DNA of 64,000 nucleotides, taken from the NCBI RefSeq assembly GCF_008386695.1, contig NZ_VUOC01000004.1, positions 994,327-1,058,326 of the forward strand. Direction: 5' to 3'. The DNA is from Chitinophaga agrisoli (GTDB lineage Bacteria; Bacteroidota; Bacteroidia; Chitinophagales; Chitinophagaceae). Positions 50,016 to 60,400 of the stretch are shown piece by piece. Positions within the stretch are counted from its first letter, which is position 1. Each line of letters starts with the position of its first letter. The position numbers were made by a program, and so were the translations under genes. The notes under the pieces are model-generated. The model was given only the letters and a program-made list of their open reading frames with translations, was not told the DNA's origin and searched no databases.

Positions 50016-51512
50016 ATGAGCGAAGTCAGGAAAAAGAGCCTCGTAGCAACAGTATATATCTATATCGGTTTTGTTTTCGGCGCCATTAATATATTTTTAT
50101 TCTCACGGTTCTTTTTGCCGGAACAGTATGGCCTCACCCGCGTGCTCCTGGACCTCACCATCCTGTTTGCCAGTATGGCCGCCCTTGGTTCTCCTACCCT
50201 GCTCACCAAGTTCTACCCTTATTACCGCGACCGGTTGCCGGCTAAAAACATAGATCTGATCGTGCTGGCCCTTGCAGTGGGCACGGTTGGCCTTATACTC
50301 CTTATTATAGGCATCCTGGCGTTTAAACCGCTGATCATCCGTAAATTCTCCGGTAAATCGCCCCTGCTGGTGGATTATTTCTATATGGTTATTCCGCTAA
50401 CCATGTTCCTGGTATATTTTACTATACTGGAAGCCCATGCCTGGAACCAGTTCAGAAGCGTAGTCTCCAACCTGTTCAGGGAAGTGGTTTTCCGTATCGC
50501 CAACCTGGTGATCATTGTGGCCTACCTGTTGCACTGGATCAGCTTCCACACCTTTATCGTCCTTTTCAGCTGCCTGTATATTGTCTGTTTCCTTGGGCTG
50601 CTGACTTATATGCTGTATAAGAAAGAGCTGCCGCTCAGTTTCCGTATTAGTCCCTTAACACGGCGTTTATGGAAAAAAATGACGCCTTATGTGCTTTTTA
50701 TCCTGGGTGGCAATATTGTGTTAATGCTCAGCCAAACCATAGATGGGATCATTATCAGTAGTATGCTGGGTCTGGAATATACCGCTGTTTTTGCGCTGGC
50801 CAGCTATTTATGTACGGTCATTGTAGTGCCGCAACGCAGCGTGGTAAGCCTGGCTTTTCCCATTGTGGCAAGGGCGTGGAAAGAGCGGGATATGGCCAAG
50901 CTGGAAGATGTTTACCGCAAATCCTCCATTAACCTGCTGCTGATAGCCGCCTTCCTGTTCACCATTATCTGGATCAATTTTGACGACGCGCTGACGGTAC
51001 TGAAACTGGATCCCCTGTACCGCGAAAGTAAACCTGCCCTGCTATTCCTGGCCCTGGCCAAGATAGTGGAGCTGGGCACGGGGGTAAACGGACAGATCAT
51101 CATCACCTCCCGTAAATGGAAGTTTGAACTGTACTCCAATATTATCCTGCTGATATTTATGCTGCCGGTGAATTATATCCTCATCAAATATTACGGGTTG
51201 ATAGGCGCCGGTATTGCCAGCTTTCTGTCGCTTACCCTGTTCAATACCATCCGCTTCCTGTTCCTGCAGCGTAATTTTCAGCTGCAGCCCTTTACGGCTA
51301 AGACCATTATGGCGGTAATATTACCGGTGGCGGCCTATTTCCTGATCGTATACCTGGTAAATATCCCCAATCCCTGGCTCAACATCTTTGTACGCTCCGT
51401 GCTTTTTGTAGGCATATATGCCTTTGCCGTGTTCAAATGGCGGATCTCTGAAGATGCTATCCAGGTATTCCACACCCTCCGCGGCCGGGTAGCCAGGATG
51501 CGTAGGCGCTGA
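50016..51512 (+). CDS. Polysaccharide flippase (Wzx-like)
   Basis: The 498-residue protein has twelve to fourteen predicted membrane helices of the MATE/MOP superfamily: FSRFFLPEQYGLTRVLLDLT at the first helix, a central KMTPYVLFILGGNIVLMLSQ opening the second half, and PQRSVVSLAFPIVARAW. It probably flips lipid-linked oligosaccharide units across the inner membrane. It is the only plus-strand gene between the two sets of minus-strand glycosyltransferases and converges with the next gene, with 5 nt between the stops. Confidence 0.88.
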   Translation: MSEVRKKSLVATVYIYIGFVFGAINIFLFSRFFLPEQYGLTRVLLDLTILFASMAALGSPTLLTKFYPYYRDRLPAKNIDLIVLALAVGTVGLILLIIGILAFKPLIIRKFSGKSPLLVDYFYMVIPLTMFLVYFTILEAHAWNQFRSVVSNLFREVVFRIANLVIIVAYLLHWISFHTFIVLFSCLYIVCFLGLLTYMLYKKELPLSFRISPLTRRLWKKMTPYVLFILGGNIVLMLSQTIDGIIISSMLGLEYTAVFALASYLCTVIVVPQRSVVSLAFPIVARAWKERDMAKLEDVYRKSSINLLLIAAFLFTIIWINFDDALTVLKLDPLYRESKPALLFLALAKIVELGTGVNGQIIITSRKWKFELYSNIILLIFMLPVNYILIKYYGLIGAGIASFLSLTLFNTIRFLFLQRNFQLQPFTAKTIMAVILPVAAYFLIVYLVNIPNPWLNIFVRSVLFVGIYAFAVFKWRISEDAIQVFHTLRGRVARMRRR

Positions 51513-51517
51513 TAAGC

Positions 51518-52459
51518 TTAGCCTTTGGTTTGTTTTTTGGGGGTGAACAGCAACTGCAAAAGGTTCATGACAATAGCAAAGGAGACTTTGAATAGTTGTG
51601 CCGTCTTCATCACGATCACATACCCAACCGTTACAAAAACCTGTGCCTTTGACATGGCATACAGCTTTTCCAGGTAGTATTTTACCTTGCCGGTGTTATT
51701 CTTGTACAATGCATAGTATACCGCGTATTTGCGGTAAAAAAGCATTTGATCCCGTTCACTGATATGCTGCATTAATAAGGGCAACTGCCTTTCCACTACG
51801 ATCTTCTGTATATCCATCACTGCGCTGGCCATGGTACCGGTCAGGGATGCCGGATGGTAGCGGTAATAATAGAGCTCATGGTTATTTAAGTGATAGAACT
51901 TACTGTGCAGGCTGGCCCGCAGGAAAAAATCGTAGTCCTCTATCAGGAAGGTGGATACCGCATACCCTTTATTACGGGTATGCACCGCCGCCTTATACAG
52001 GAAACAGGCCCCGCAGCCATCCCACATGGCCACGCTGTCATTAATATCTTTAAAATGCCTGTAGCCGGTGATCTTGTCATCATTATCCACCTCATAATAA
52101 TCCGCATACACCAGGTCAATATCCGGTTGTTGCTCCAATACCGCCACCATTTTGGCAATGGCATCCGGGGCATAATAATTATCGTCAGATGTCCAGGTGT
52201 AATAACGGCCGCTCGCCGCTGAAAACCCTATGTTCAGGGAGGCGGGTAAGCGCTGGTTAGTGGCGTTATTGATCACTTTTATGCGCGGGTCCCGTTGTGC
52301 ATATTCTTTGATGATAGCGGGCGTTTCATCTGTAGAGCAATCATTCACAATGATCAGCTCTATATCACGAAAGGTCTGCGCCAGACAGCTATCCAGGGAT
52401 TGTCTTATAAAACGGGCGCCATTATACGTAGGTAATATGATCGAAACAACAGGAGACAT
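51518..52459 (-). CDS. Glycosyltransferase family 2
   Basis: The 313-residue protein is a GT-A inverting enzyme: VSIILPTYNGARFIRQSLDS, IELIIVNDCSTDETPAI with the nucleotide-binding Asp, and WTSDDNYYAPDAI as the DxD-type metal site. EVDNDDKITGYRHF marks the acceptor region. It may be membrane-associated through its hydrophobic C-terminus. Its start overlaps the stop of the UDP-GlcNAc 2-epimerase gene by one nucleotide, so the two are translated together. Confidence 0.9.
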   Translation of the reverse strand: MSPVVSIILPTYNGARFIRQSLDSCLAQTFRDIELIIVNDCSTDETPAIIKEYAQRDPRIKVINNATNQRLPASLNIGFSAASGRYYTWTSDDNYYAPDAIAKMVAVLEQQPDIDLVYADYYEVDNDDKITGYRHFKDINDSVAMWDGCGACFLYKAAVHTRNKGYAVSTFLIEDYDFFLRASLHSKFYHLNNHELYYYRYHPASLTGTMASAVMDIQKIVVERQLPLLMQHISERDQMLFYRKYAVYYALYKNNTGKVKYYLEKLYAMSKAQVFVTVGYVIVMKTAQLFKVSFAIVMNLLQLLFTPKKQTKG

Positions 52460-53586
52460 TACTTGACAGTTTGTAGTTGTTTAGCCAGGATGTTCATGAT
52501 CAGCTCCGCGCTCTTCCCGTCGCCATAGGGGTTCTTGGCCTGCGCCATCTGCTGGTATAAGGATGCGTCTTCCAGCAGCGCCACCGTGCTGTCGATAATA
52601 TCCTGCTGACGGGTCCCTACCAGTTTGGCGGTCCCCGCCTCAATACCCTCTGTTCTTTCCGTTACTTCCCGCATTACGAGCACGGGTTTACCCAGGGAAG
52701 GCGCTTCTTCCTGGATACCGCCGGAGTCCGTAAGCACCAGGTAACTCTGCTGCATGAGCCATATGAGATAAGGATATTCCAGCGGGTCTATCAGGTGTAT
52801 ATTGGGATGGTTGCCCAGTATGCGCCGTACCGGCTCCTGTACCTGTGGGTTTAAATGCACTGGGTATACGATCTGCACACTGTCCGCATATTTTTCTGCA
52901 ATGGTCTTGATAGCCGTGCACATCTCTTCAAAAGGCTGTCCAAAGCTCTCGCGGCGATGACCGGTGAGCAGGATGATCTTTTTATCCGGCTGCAGGAAAG
53001 AGAAGTAGGCCGCATATTCCGGTTTATCCTTCATTTGCTCCAGCGCCAGGAATAGCGCATCTATTACCGTATTGCCGGTTACATATACCTGGGCGGTAAT
53101 GTTCTCCTGCTGCAGGTTATGCTCCGCATTGGGGGTGGGCGCAAAATGAAAATCCGCAATGGCCCCTGCCAGTTTGCGGTTCATCTCCTCCGGAAAAGGT
53201 GAGTATTTATTGCCGCTGCGCAGGCCGGCCTCTATATGCGCTACTTTTATCTGTTTATAATAGGCTGCCAGCGCGCCGGTGAATGCAGAGGTAGTATCGC
53301 CCTGCACCACTACTACATCCGGCTGCTCCCGCTCCAGCAGAGCCTTCATTTTCTGCAGGCCATCTGCCGTGATATCAAATAAGGTCTGGTTAGGCTTCAT
53401 CAAAGCCAGGTCTTCATCCGGCTGCACCTCAAAGAAGCTAAGCACCTGCGCCAGCATCTGCTTGTGCTGCCCGGTAACGCATACACGTGTTTGCCATATA
53501 TCCGGATGTTTTTCACATTCCTTGATCAGCGGAATCATTTTAATAGCTTCCGGCCGGGTGCCAAATAAAAAGAGTACTTTCTTCAA
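52459..53586 (-). CDS. wecB: UDP-GlcNAc 2-epimerase (non-hydrolysing)
   Basis: The 375-residue protein is a clear WecB/MnaA: GTRPEAIKMIPLIKE at the N-terminus, VVVQGDTTSAFTGALAAYY, HIEAGLRSGNKYSPFPEEMN, LLTGHRRESFG, and SDSGGIQEEAPSLGKP with the conserved Glu. It interconverts UDP-GlcNAc and UDP-ManNAc, supplying ManNAc for surface polysaccharide. The complete family length is present. Its stop overlaps the next glycosyltransferase start by one nt. Confidence 0.95.
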   Translation of the reverse strand: MKKVLFLFGTRPEAIKMIPLIKECEKHPDIWQTRVCVTGQHKQMLAQVLSFFEVQPDEDLALMKPNQTLFDITADGLQKMKALLEREQPDVVVVQGDTTSAFTGALAAYYKQIKVAHIEAGLRSGNKYSPFPEEMNRKLAGAIADFHFAPTPNAEHNLQQENITAQVYVTGNTVIDALFLALEQMKDKPEYAAYFSFLQPDKKIILLTGHRRESFGQPFEEMCTAIKTIAEKYADSVQIVYPVHLNPQVQEPVRRILGNHPNIHLIDPLEYPYLIWLMQQSYLVLTDSGGIQEEAPSLGKPVLVMREVTERTEGIEAGTAKLVGTRQQDIIDSTVALLEDASLYQQMAQAKNPYGDGKSAELIMNILAKQLQTVK

Positions 53587-53599
53587 TGTAATTGCTTTT

Positions 53600-53693
53600 C
53601 CTTGTCTGATAATAGCCTATACCTGAGGTATTAATTAGTGCTCATATGCTCCCTTGTCAGATAATAGCTTGTACACGATGTATCAATTAATGC
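53600..53693. repeat. Two 42-nt copies with a covarying hairpin
   Basis: 53600-53641 and 53652-53693 match at 34 of 42 positions. Each contains a small hairpin, ATACC-TGA-GGTAT in the first and GTACA-CGA-TGTAT in the second, where a C-G pair is replaced by A-T. The second copy overlaps the stop codon of the glycosyltransferase gene. Confidence 0.65.
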
Positions 53694-54847
53694 GCTTCTT
53701 TTTCTAATAAGATCTCCCATAGGGTTTTACCCGGCTGCGGATCATATTGGGCAATAGCTCTTTCATGCGCAGCCCTGCCCATTGCCTCCCAGTTATCCCG
53801 GGCCTGCCAGGCACGTTCCATTGCATTACCCAGCGAATCTACGGAGGTGGCCTCCGCTACAAATCCCTCCTTCCCTTCACTGATCCATTCTTTATGTCCG
53901 CCTATATCCGTTACCACAGCAGGCCTTGCGCACAGCATCGCTTCTACAATGGCCAGGGGCATGCCTTCTATCAGGGAGGGCATCAGCAGCAGCTGATTAA
54001 CGGCCCATAAACCGCGTATATCGCTTACCCGGCCATGAAAGACCACTTTTTCCCGTATGCCGTAATAGTCGCACAGCCGTTCCAGGTAGGCCCTGTCAGA
54101 TCCATCTCCATACAGGTTCAACTGCCAGTTGCGTTGTTTCCATTCCGGGCGGCCCAGTACTGCCAGCGCCAGGTCCTGGCCTTTATGCAGGGTGATGAGG
54201 TTACCCACCATCGCCATCTGTACGGTAGTATTGACAGGAAAAGGCAAAGGTGATTTTTCCTCCATATTTACCGGGTTGCGTATGACTTTTGCATTTTCCA
54301 CGGTAGTGCATAAATGCCTTTGCGCGGTTTGCAGGTTACGGGCCGATACAAAGAACACGCGCTCCGCTTTCCGGTACGCCTGCCGTATCACCTCCGCTTC
54401 CTCGTCAGAGATAGGCCGGATCACCTCTTCATTGAGCTGCGTTATAATAAAAAAACGGGCTTTCCCCGTACGCATTTCCTGTAATAACCGCCTGTCCTTC
54501 GCAATGGAATAACAGGTGCCGCTGTATACAACGATGTCTGGCCCTGGTTTCAACACTTTACGGTAAGCGCCCAATAACCGGTGCTGTATATAGTAATAAC
54601 CCAGTACCAGCACTCTTTTTACGATGCCGGTGCCGGGTGGCAGCGCCTTTTTACGGTAGCTTACCTGTAAACCTTTTTCCATCAGCCGCTGCAACTTGGG
54701 GTGTGGCTCGCCGGTGTCAAGCGCCGACAGATATACCTCATGCCCTTCTTTTAATGCTTCCGTTGCAGTAGCAGCCCAGAGTTCTTCACTTCCGCCCCAT
54801 GGTGTGCGGGCCATTGTAATAATAGCAAGTCTTATATTTTTTCGCAC
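53687..54847 (-). CDS. Glycosyltransferase family 4
   Basis: The 386-residue protein is a GT-B enzyme with a Gly-Gly donor loop early (MARTPWGGSEELWAATATEA) and the donor-site segment SLIEGMPLAIVEAMLCARP with the E-x7-E pattern. I place the start at a GTG at 54847 because the codons after it encode the first beta-strand of the fold (NIRLAIIT); an upstream ATG at 54925 would add 26 residues and a larger overlap with the methyltransferase gene. The overlap with the upstream gene's stop is 16 nt. It is part of the minus-strand polysaccharide operon. Confidence 0.87.
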   Translation of the reverse strand: MRKNIRLAIITMARTPWGGSEELWAATATEALKEGHEVYLSALDTGEPHPKLQRLMEKGLQVSYRKKALPPGTGIVKRVLVLGYYYIQHRLLGAYRKVLKPGPDIVVYSGTCYSIAKDRRLLQEMRTGKARFFIITQLNEEVIRPISDEEAEVIRQAYRKAERVFFVSARNLQTAQRHLCTTVENAKVIRNPVNMEEKSPLPFPVNTTVQMAMVGNLITLHKGQDLALAVLGRPEWKQRNWQLNLYGDGSDRAYLERLCDYYGIREKVVFHGRVSDIRGLWAVNQLLLMPSLIEGMPLAIVEAMLCARPAVVTDIGGHKEWISEGKEGFVAEATSVDSLGNAMERAWQARDNWEAMGRAAHERAIAQYDPQPGKTLWEILLEKEAH

Positions 54848-55539
54848 AGTACGATGTTGTTCAGATAAAAGTCGTGCCTTTTTGGAAATACACGGTCCAG
54901 CAGCAACGCCACCAGGTTCATCCACGTATAGACCACGAACCGCAGGCCGCTGCGCACAACCGGGATCTTACGCACAAATGGCATCAGGTGCAGATGCACG
55001 TACATAATACGCATCTGCATAATGGCCAGCACAAAGCTGCTGGATTTCCGGGTCTCCACTACCCTGAACCCCTGTTTCTCCAACATATGCCTTAATGCAA
55101 ACATGGTATAACGCGCAAAATCATTCGGCACTTCATGCTCACTGATCACAAAGGGGCAGGTGAATAGCAGTTTCGCTCCTTTCTTCATTACCCGGTGCAC
55201 CTCTGCCAGGATCTCCTCCAGGTTAAAAATATGTTCAAATACTTCGCTGCTGAAAACTCCGTCAAAATGTTCATCGGGGAAAGGTAGCGTTTTACCATCG
55301 TAAAACACATCTATCGGCTCCCCGTCATGCGGGTGCCCTTCACTGTTGTAATCTACGCCTATATACTCATCCACATTAAACAGGCTCCGATAAGGTTTCG
55401 ATCCACATCCCAGGTCCATCAGGCGTCCGCTGAACAGCGGGCTGAAATGACGGATCCCCTTTAATACCCCGTTCCGGGCAAGATAGTGCGGATAACGGAC
55501 ATCCGGATCAAATGCATAAGGGATCCTTTGTTCTTGCAT
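54832..55539 (-). CDS. Class I SAM-dependent methyltransferase
   Basis: The 235-residue protein has the Methyltransf_11 fold: motif I GRLMDLGCGSKPYRSLF, YIGVDYN with the acidic residue of motif II, and a later GVFSSEVFEHIFNLEEIL block. The C-terminal 60 residues form a hydrophobic helix pair (near MNLVALLLDRVF) that may bind the membrane. In this operon it probably methylates a sugar or lipid-linked glycan (inference). The gene overlaps the glycosyltransferase start by 16 nt. Confidence 0.88.
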   Translation of the reverse strand: MQEQRIPYAFDPDVRYPHYLARNGVLKGIRHFSPLFSGRLMDLGCGSKPYRSLFNVDEYIGVDYNSEGHPHDGEPIDVFYDGKTLPFPDEHFDGVFSSEVFEHIFNLEEILAEVHRVMKKGAKLLFTCPFVISEHEVPNDFARYTMFALRHMLEKQGFRVVETRKSSSFVLAIMQMRIMYVHLHLMPFVRKIPVVRSGLRFVVYTWMNLVALLLDRVFPKRHDFYLNNIVLCEKI

Positions 55540-55560
55540 AAAGACATGGTTTACCTGAGA

Positions 55561-56475
55561 TTATGATTTGACGAAGACAGCAACAATATTTGTTCCAGCA
55601 ATAAATGGCGATCCCACTTTTAACATTATCTTATACAGCGGGCGCGGTATAGCCGCCAGGACCTTGCCCCAGAGCGGGTTTCGCTGCAGATGGTAATCCC
55701 TTTGCACCTCATACCACTCGCGGTACTGCCCCCATTCATTGTGTAATCGCTCCACAAATAACTTGTCCAGGGTCATGTCAAAATGCTCAGGCAGGGTCTT
55801 GAAAACCGCTGGCGTCCATAATCCGGCGTGGTGTGGCGGCAGGTTCCGCAAATGCCAGCGGTCATGTTTATACATAAAAGGATTGCTGTTAGGCACCCCT
55901 ATGATCAGCTTTCCGCCTTTCTTTAACGCCAGCAGGCACGATTGCAGGTAGTCCCTTACATCGTATATATGTTCGAGTACCTGGAACGTGCAAACCGCAT
56001 CGTATTCGCCTACATGTTGTTGCGCATGATCCTGTATCATCTCACCGTCCAGCTGTAGTCCTTGCGCACGGCCTGTTTCAATCGCTTTTGGATTCAGCTC
56101 CAGCCCCCTTGCCGCAATCCCCTTCTCCTTTAATATCTTTAAAAAGAATCCATCTCCTGCGCCAACTTCCAGCACCCGGTCAGTTGACTTCAGCTGCTTT
56201 GCGGCAAACAGGTGCTCTGGCTTCCCTGTAGGGTAATAGTGCTCATCATCCCCCTGCAGATCTGCATAAAACTGCCCGTCGCCGAATACCGTATCCGGAT
56301 AATAGAAGCGGTAACCGGTCTCCCCGCACTCATACAGGTCGATCGTAGGCGTATCTCTAAAGAAACGCTCCACGGATATGCCTTGCTGCCGGTATTCTTC
56401 CACGATCCTTTCAGTAGGGAACTGCGTGATGAGCGCCACCCGCTCGCCATGCGTTACAGGGCTCTTGATAGTCAT
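55561..56475 (-). CDS. Class I SAM-dependent methyltransferase
   Basis: The 304-residue protein has motif I DRVLEVGAGDGFFLKIL, the motif II acidic residue in RGLELNPKAIE, and CTFQVLEHIYDVRDYL followed by LKKGGKLIIGVPN, the Methyltransf_23 pattern. The N-terminal 80 residues (ERVALITQFPTERIVEEYRQ, YECGETGYRFYYPD) form an extra domain like those in enzymes that methylate polysaccharide termini. It is the first gene of the minus-strand operon. The acceptor is unknown. Confidence 0.9.
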   Translation of the reverse strand: MTIKSPVTHGERVALITQFPTERIVEEYRQQGISVERFFRDTPTIDLYECGETGYRFYYPDTVFGDGQFYADLQGDDEHYYPTGKPEHLFAAKQLKSTDRVLEVGAGDGFFLKILKEKGIAARGLELNPKAIETGRAQGLQLDGEMIQDHAQQHVGEYDAVCTFQVLEHIYDVRDYLQSCLLALKKGGKLIIGVPNSNPFMYKHDRWHLRNLPPHHAGLWTPAVFKTLPEHFDMTLDKLFVERLHNEWGQYREWYEVQRDYHLQRNPLWGKVLAAIPRPLYKIMLKVGSPFIAGTNIVAVFVKS

Positions 56476-56541
56476 AAGGTTGCTGTTGATTAAGAATCTA
56501 TTATTAAACCAGTGAAGATATAAATTTATAATTAAACGCCC

Positions 56542-57174
56542 TCACTCTACCCGGCCCGCGCCGGTATAATACCGGGTCCAGTAAGCCTCATTCAGATCGC
56601 TGATCATCACCCCCGCACTGCTGGATGCATGTACAAAGCGGTCATGGTCCAGGTAAATGCCTACATGCGATACCCGCTTCTGGCCTATGCTAAAGAACAC
56701 CAGGTCCCCTTCCTGCAGCTCGCTGCGTGACCGCAGTCTTTTGGCATGCTCATACATTTGCTGGGAGGTGCCGCTGAAACTCAACTGGAATACTACAGAC
56801 ATCAGCGTTGTAACAAAACCGGAACAATCAATCCCCTCCTTGTTTTTACCGCCCATACGGTAAGGCGTGCCCCACCAATCCTCTATAAAACCATATAAAC
56901 GGTAATTGTTCACCTCTTCCACCGCTACATCCAGCATCTGAGCATATTTGAACTGCCAGGCCTGCGCTTTCTCCAGGTCCGTACTGGCGCCGGTAATGGT
57001 CAGACTAACAGGAGTAGTGGGATAACTGCGGGCTTTAGTGGACTTCAGGGAATTTAAAGACACCCGGCTCTTACTGGCTGGCTGGCTTACCGGCTTTTTA
57101 ACGAGAGAACAGGAACTCAATCCCCACACACTCATAACGATAACAATACACCAGGTTCCTTTTCTTATACCCAT
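56542..57174 (-). CDS. NlpC/P60 (C40) peptidase lipoprotein
   Basis: The 210-residue protein starts at MGIRKGTWCIVIV with a lipobox LSSC (Cys near residue 22); an upstream ATG at 57201 adds nine residues before the signal and is less likely. The C-terminal NlpC/P60 domain has the catalytic Cys in GIDCSGFVTTLM, the His in RVSHVGIYLDHDRF and the third polar position in FVHASSSAGV. It cleaves within or next to peptidoglycan stem peptides at the cell envelope. It is separated from the upstream polymerase by 258 nt. Confidence 0.9.
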   Translation of the reverse strand: MGIRKGTWCIVIVMSVWGLSSCSLVKKPVSQPASKSRVSLNSLKSTKARSYPTTPVSLTITGASTDLEKAQAWQFKYAQMLDVAVEEVNNYRLYGFIEDWWGTPYRMGGKNKEGIDCSGFVTTLMSVVFQLSFSGTSQQMYEHAKRLRSRSELQEGDLVFFSIGQKRVSHVGIYLDHDRFVHASSSAGVMISDLNEAYWTRYYTGAGRVE

Positions 57175-57370
57175 AAAGCGTCGGTTAAAAATTTTCGCCA
57201 AGTTAATGATAAAATTGTAATATATGAATAAGTAGCTATTGGCAACCAGCGGTTACTGGCAGCGCTTCCGTATGATAGCCCCGGTGGCTCCCCTATGAAT
57301 TATCAACATGAACCTTAAGCGATTGTGGAAAAGTAACCGGCTTGAAATAGGTATTACTTTTTTCAAGTCG

Positions 57371-57378
57371 TATTTTTG
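57371..57378 (+). promoter_or_regulatory. Bacteroidota -7 promoter element (dnaE)
   Basis: TATTTTTG matches TAnnTTTG and lies 54 nt before the start codon used for dnaE. Confidence 0.72.
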
Positions 57379-57432
57379 CGTTTAAGAGTTACACTTACGG
57401 ACAGTCAAAAAGGCAAACAGGTAAATCAGATC

Positions 57433-60400
57433 ATGCAATTCTCTCACTTACACGTACACACCCAATACTCACTGCTGGACGGTGCGGCAGACATAAAATC
57501 GTTGTATAAGAAAGCCATGGCAGATAATATGCCCGCCCTGGCCATTACAGACCACGGTAATATGTTTGGGGTATTCCAGTTTGTGGCAGAAGCATATAAT
57601 AATAAGCTCAATCCCTCAGACCCAAAGGATAAACGCCTCAAAGTAAAGCCCATTGTGGGTTGCGAGTTCTACCTGGTAGAAAACCGCCACAAACGCGCAT
57701 TTACCCGGGAAGAGAAGGATCTCCGCTACCACCAGGTACTTCTTGCCAAAAACGAGCAGGGTTACCGCAACCTTATTAAACTCTGCTCCCTGGGTTATAT
57801 AGAGGGGTTGTATGGCAAATACCCCCGTATTGATAAGGAGCTCATCCTCCAGTACCATGAAGGGCTGATAGCTACCACCTGCTGCCTGGGCGCCTCCGTG
57901 CCCAAGACCATCCTCAAAAAAGGAGAAGAAGCAGGCGAAGAGGAATTCAAATGGTGGCTCAATATCTTTGGCGAGGACTTTTATGTAGAAATGCAGCGCC
58001 ACGGCATCCCAGAGCAGGAGAAAGTGAACATATCGCTGCTGCGTTATGCAGAAAAACACAATGTAAAGATCATTGCGTCCAACGACTCCCACTACGTGGA
58101 CCAGGAAGACGCCAACGCCCATGATATCCTCCTTTGTATCAACACCGGCGAAAAGAAAGCCACCCCCACCATCAAGGAGTTTACAGATGACGATGTAGCC
58201 ATCAAGAACAGACGCTTTGCCTTCTATAACGACCAGTTCTATTTCAAGAAACAGGACGAGATGGCCAAACTGTTCCATGATCTGCCCATGGCCATTGACA
58301 ATACCAATGAGATCGTGGACAAAGTAGAGCTGCTGGACCTGAAGAAGGATATCCTGCTGCCCAACTTCCCCATCCCCCCTGAGTTCTTTACGCAGGACCA
58401 GTACCTGCGCCACCTCACTTACGAAGGCGCCCGCTCCCGCTACCAGGAAATGACGCCCGAGATCGAGGAGCGCCTCAACTTTGAGCTGCAGGTAATTGAG
58501 AACATGGGATTCGCCGGTTACTTCCTTATCGTATCGGACTTTATCAAAGCCGGCCGCGATCTGGGCGTATTTATCGGCCCCGGCCGTGGCTCCGCCGCAG
58601 GCTCTGCAGTGGCCTTCTGTATTGGCATCACCAATATAGACCCCATCAAGTACAACCTCCTGTTCGAACGTTTCCTGAACCCGGAACGTAAGAGCATGCC
58701 CGATATTGATACGGACTTCGATGATGAAGGCCGTCAGAAAGTTATAGATTACGTAGTACAGAAATATGGCCGCAACCAGGTAGCGCAGATCATCACCTAC
58801 GGTACCATGGCGGCCAAAATGAGTATAAAGGACGTGGCCCGTGTAATGGACCTGCCCCTGCCGGAAAGTAACGCCCTGGCCAAACTGGTGCCGGAAAAAC
58901 CCGGTATTCAGCTGGACCGTATCTTCAACGCCCCCATAGACGGAGGAGAAAAAAGCCTGGCAGAAAAAGAAGGCCTGGGCGGCGAAGAGCTCGAGAACGT
59001 GAAGAAACTCCGCGAGCTGATCAAAGGGCAGGACCTGGCCGGCGAAGTACTGCGCGAGGCCTGTGTACTGGAAGGCTCCGTACGTAATACGGGTATCCAC
59101 GCGGCAGGTATCATCATCGCCCCTAAAGACCTTTCAGAGCTCATTCCCGTGTCTACCGCGCGGGACTCTGACCTGCTGGTAACCCAGTTTGAAGGCAGCA
59201 TTATCGAGAGCGCCGGCGTAATTAAGATGGACTTCCTGGGTCTCAAGACCCTTACCATCATCAAAGGCGCACTGGAACTGATCAAAAAGAACCACGGCAT
59301 AGAGATCGACATAGACTACATCCCGCTGGACGATGCTAAAACATATGAACTGTACCAAAAGGCGGAGACCAACGGTACGTTCCAGTTCGAGTCGCCCGGC
59401 ATGCAGAAATACCTCCGTGAGCTCAAACCTGACCGGTTCGATGACCTTATCGCCATGAACGCCCTGTACCGCCCGGGGCCGCTGGAGTACATCCCCACAT
59501 TCATCCGCCGTAAACACGGCCTGGAACCGGTGATCTATGATATTGCGGAAATGGAGGAATACCTCAATGATACCTATGGTATCACGGTATACCAGGAACA
59601 GGTGATGCTGCTGAGCCAGAAACTGGCCGGCTTCTCCAAAGGGGATGCGGACGTACTCCGTAAAGCCATGGGTAAAAAGCAAAAGGCCGTACTGGACAAA
59701 ATGAAATCCCAGTTCATGGATGGCTGCGCTAAAAACGGCCACGACGCCAAGGTGTGTGATAAGGTATGGACAGACTGGGAAGCTTTCGCCTCCTACGCCT
59801 TTAACAAATCCCACTCCACCTGCTATGCCTTTGTGGCCTACCAGACCGCTTATCTCAAAGCCCACTACCCGGCAGAATATATGGCGGCTGTACTGAACAA
59901 CGCCAGCAACATTGAAAAGATCACCTTCTTTATGGAAGAGTGTAAACGCATGGGCCTGGATGTATTACCGCCAGATGTGAACGAGTCTTTCAAAGGTTTT
60001 GCGGTGAATAAGAAAGGGCAGGTCCGTTTTGGCCTGGCCGGTCTGAAAGGCGTGGGCGAAGCCGCCATCGAGAACCTGCTGGAAGAGCGCCAGGCCGGCG
60101 GCGCCTATACCAGCGTATTTGATATGATCAAACGCGTAAACCAACGCGCTGTAAATAAAAAATCATTGGAAGCCCTGGCCATGTCAGGCGCTTTTGACTG
60201 TTTCCCGGCCCTGCACCGCGCCCAGTACTTTAATAAAGTAGAGGGCGAAAATATGACCGGCCTGGATAAGATCGTGAAGTTCGGCCAGCAGGTATCTGCC
60301 GGCTCCCAATCCGTAGGCAGCCTTTTTGGCGTGGAAGAAATGCCCGATATAGAGCCGCCTAAGATCGCCCCTTGCGATCCATGGCCCCTGATCCTGAAGC

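Noticed and set aside
57616-59865. Long antisense frames within dnaE
   Set aside because: They mirror codon bias in the opposite strand of a clear gene and lack any domain.
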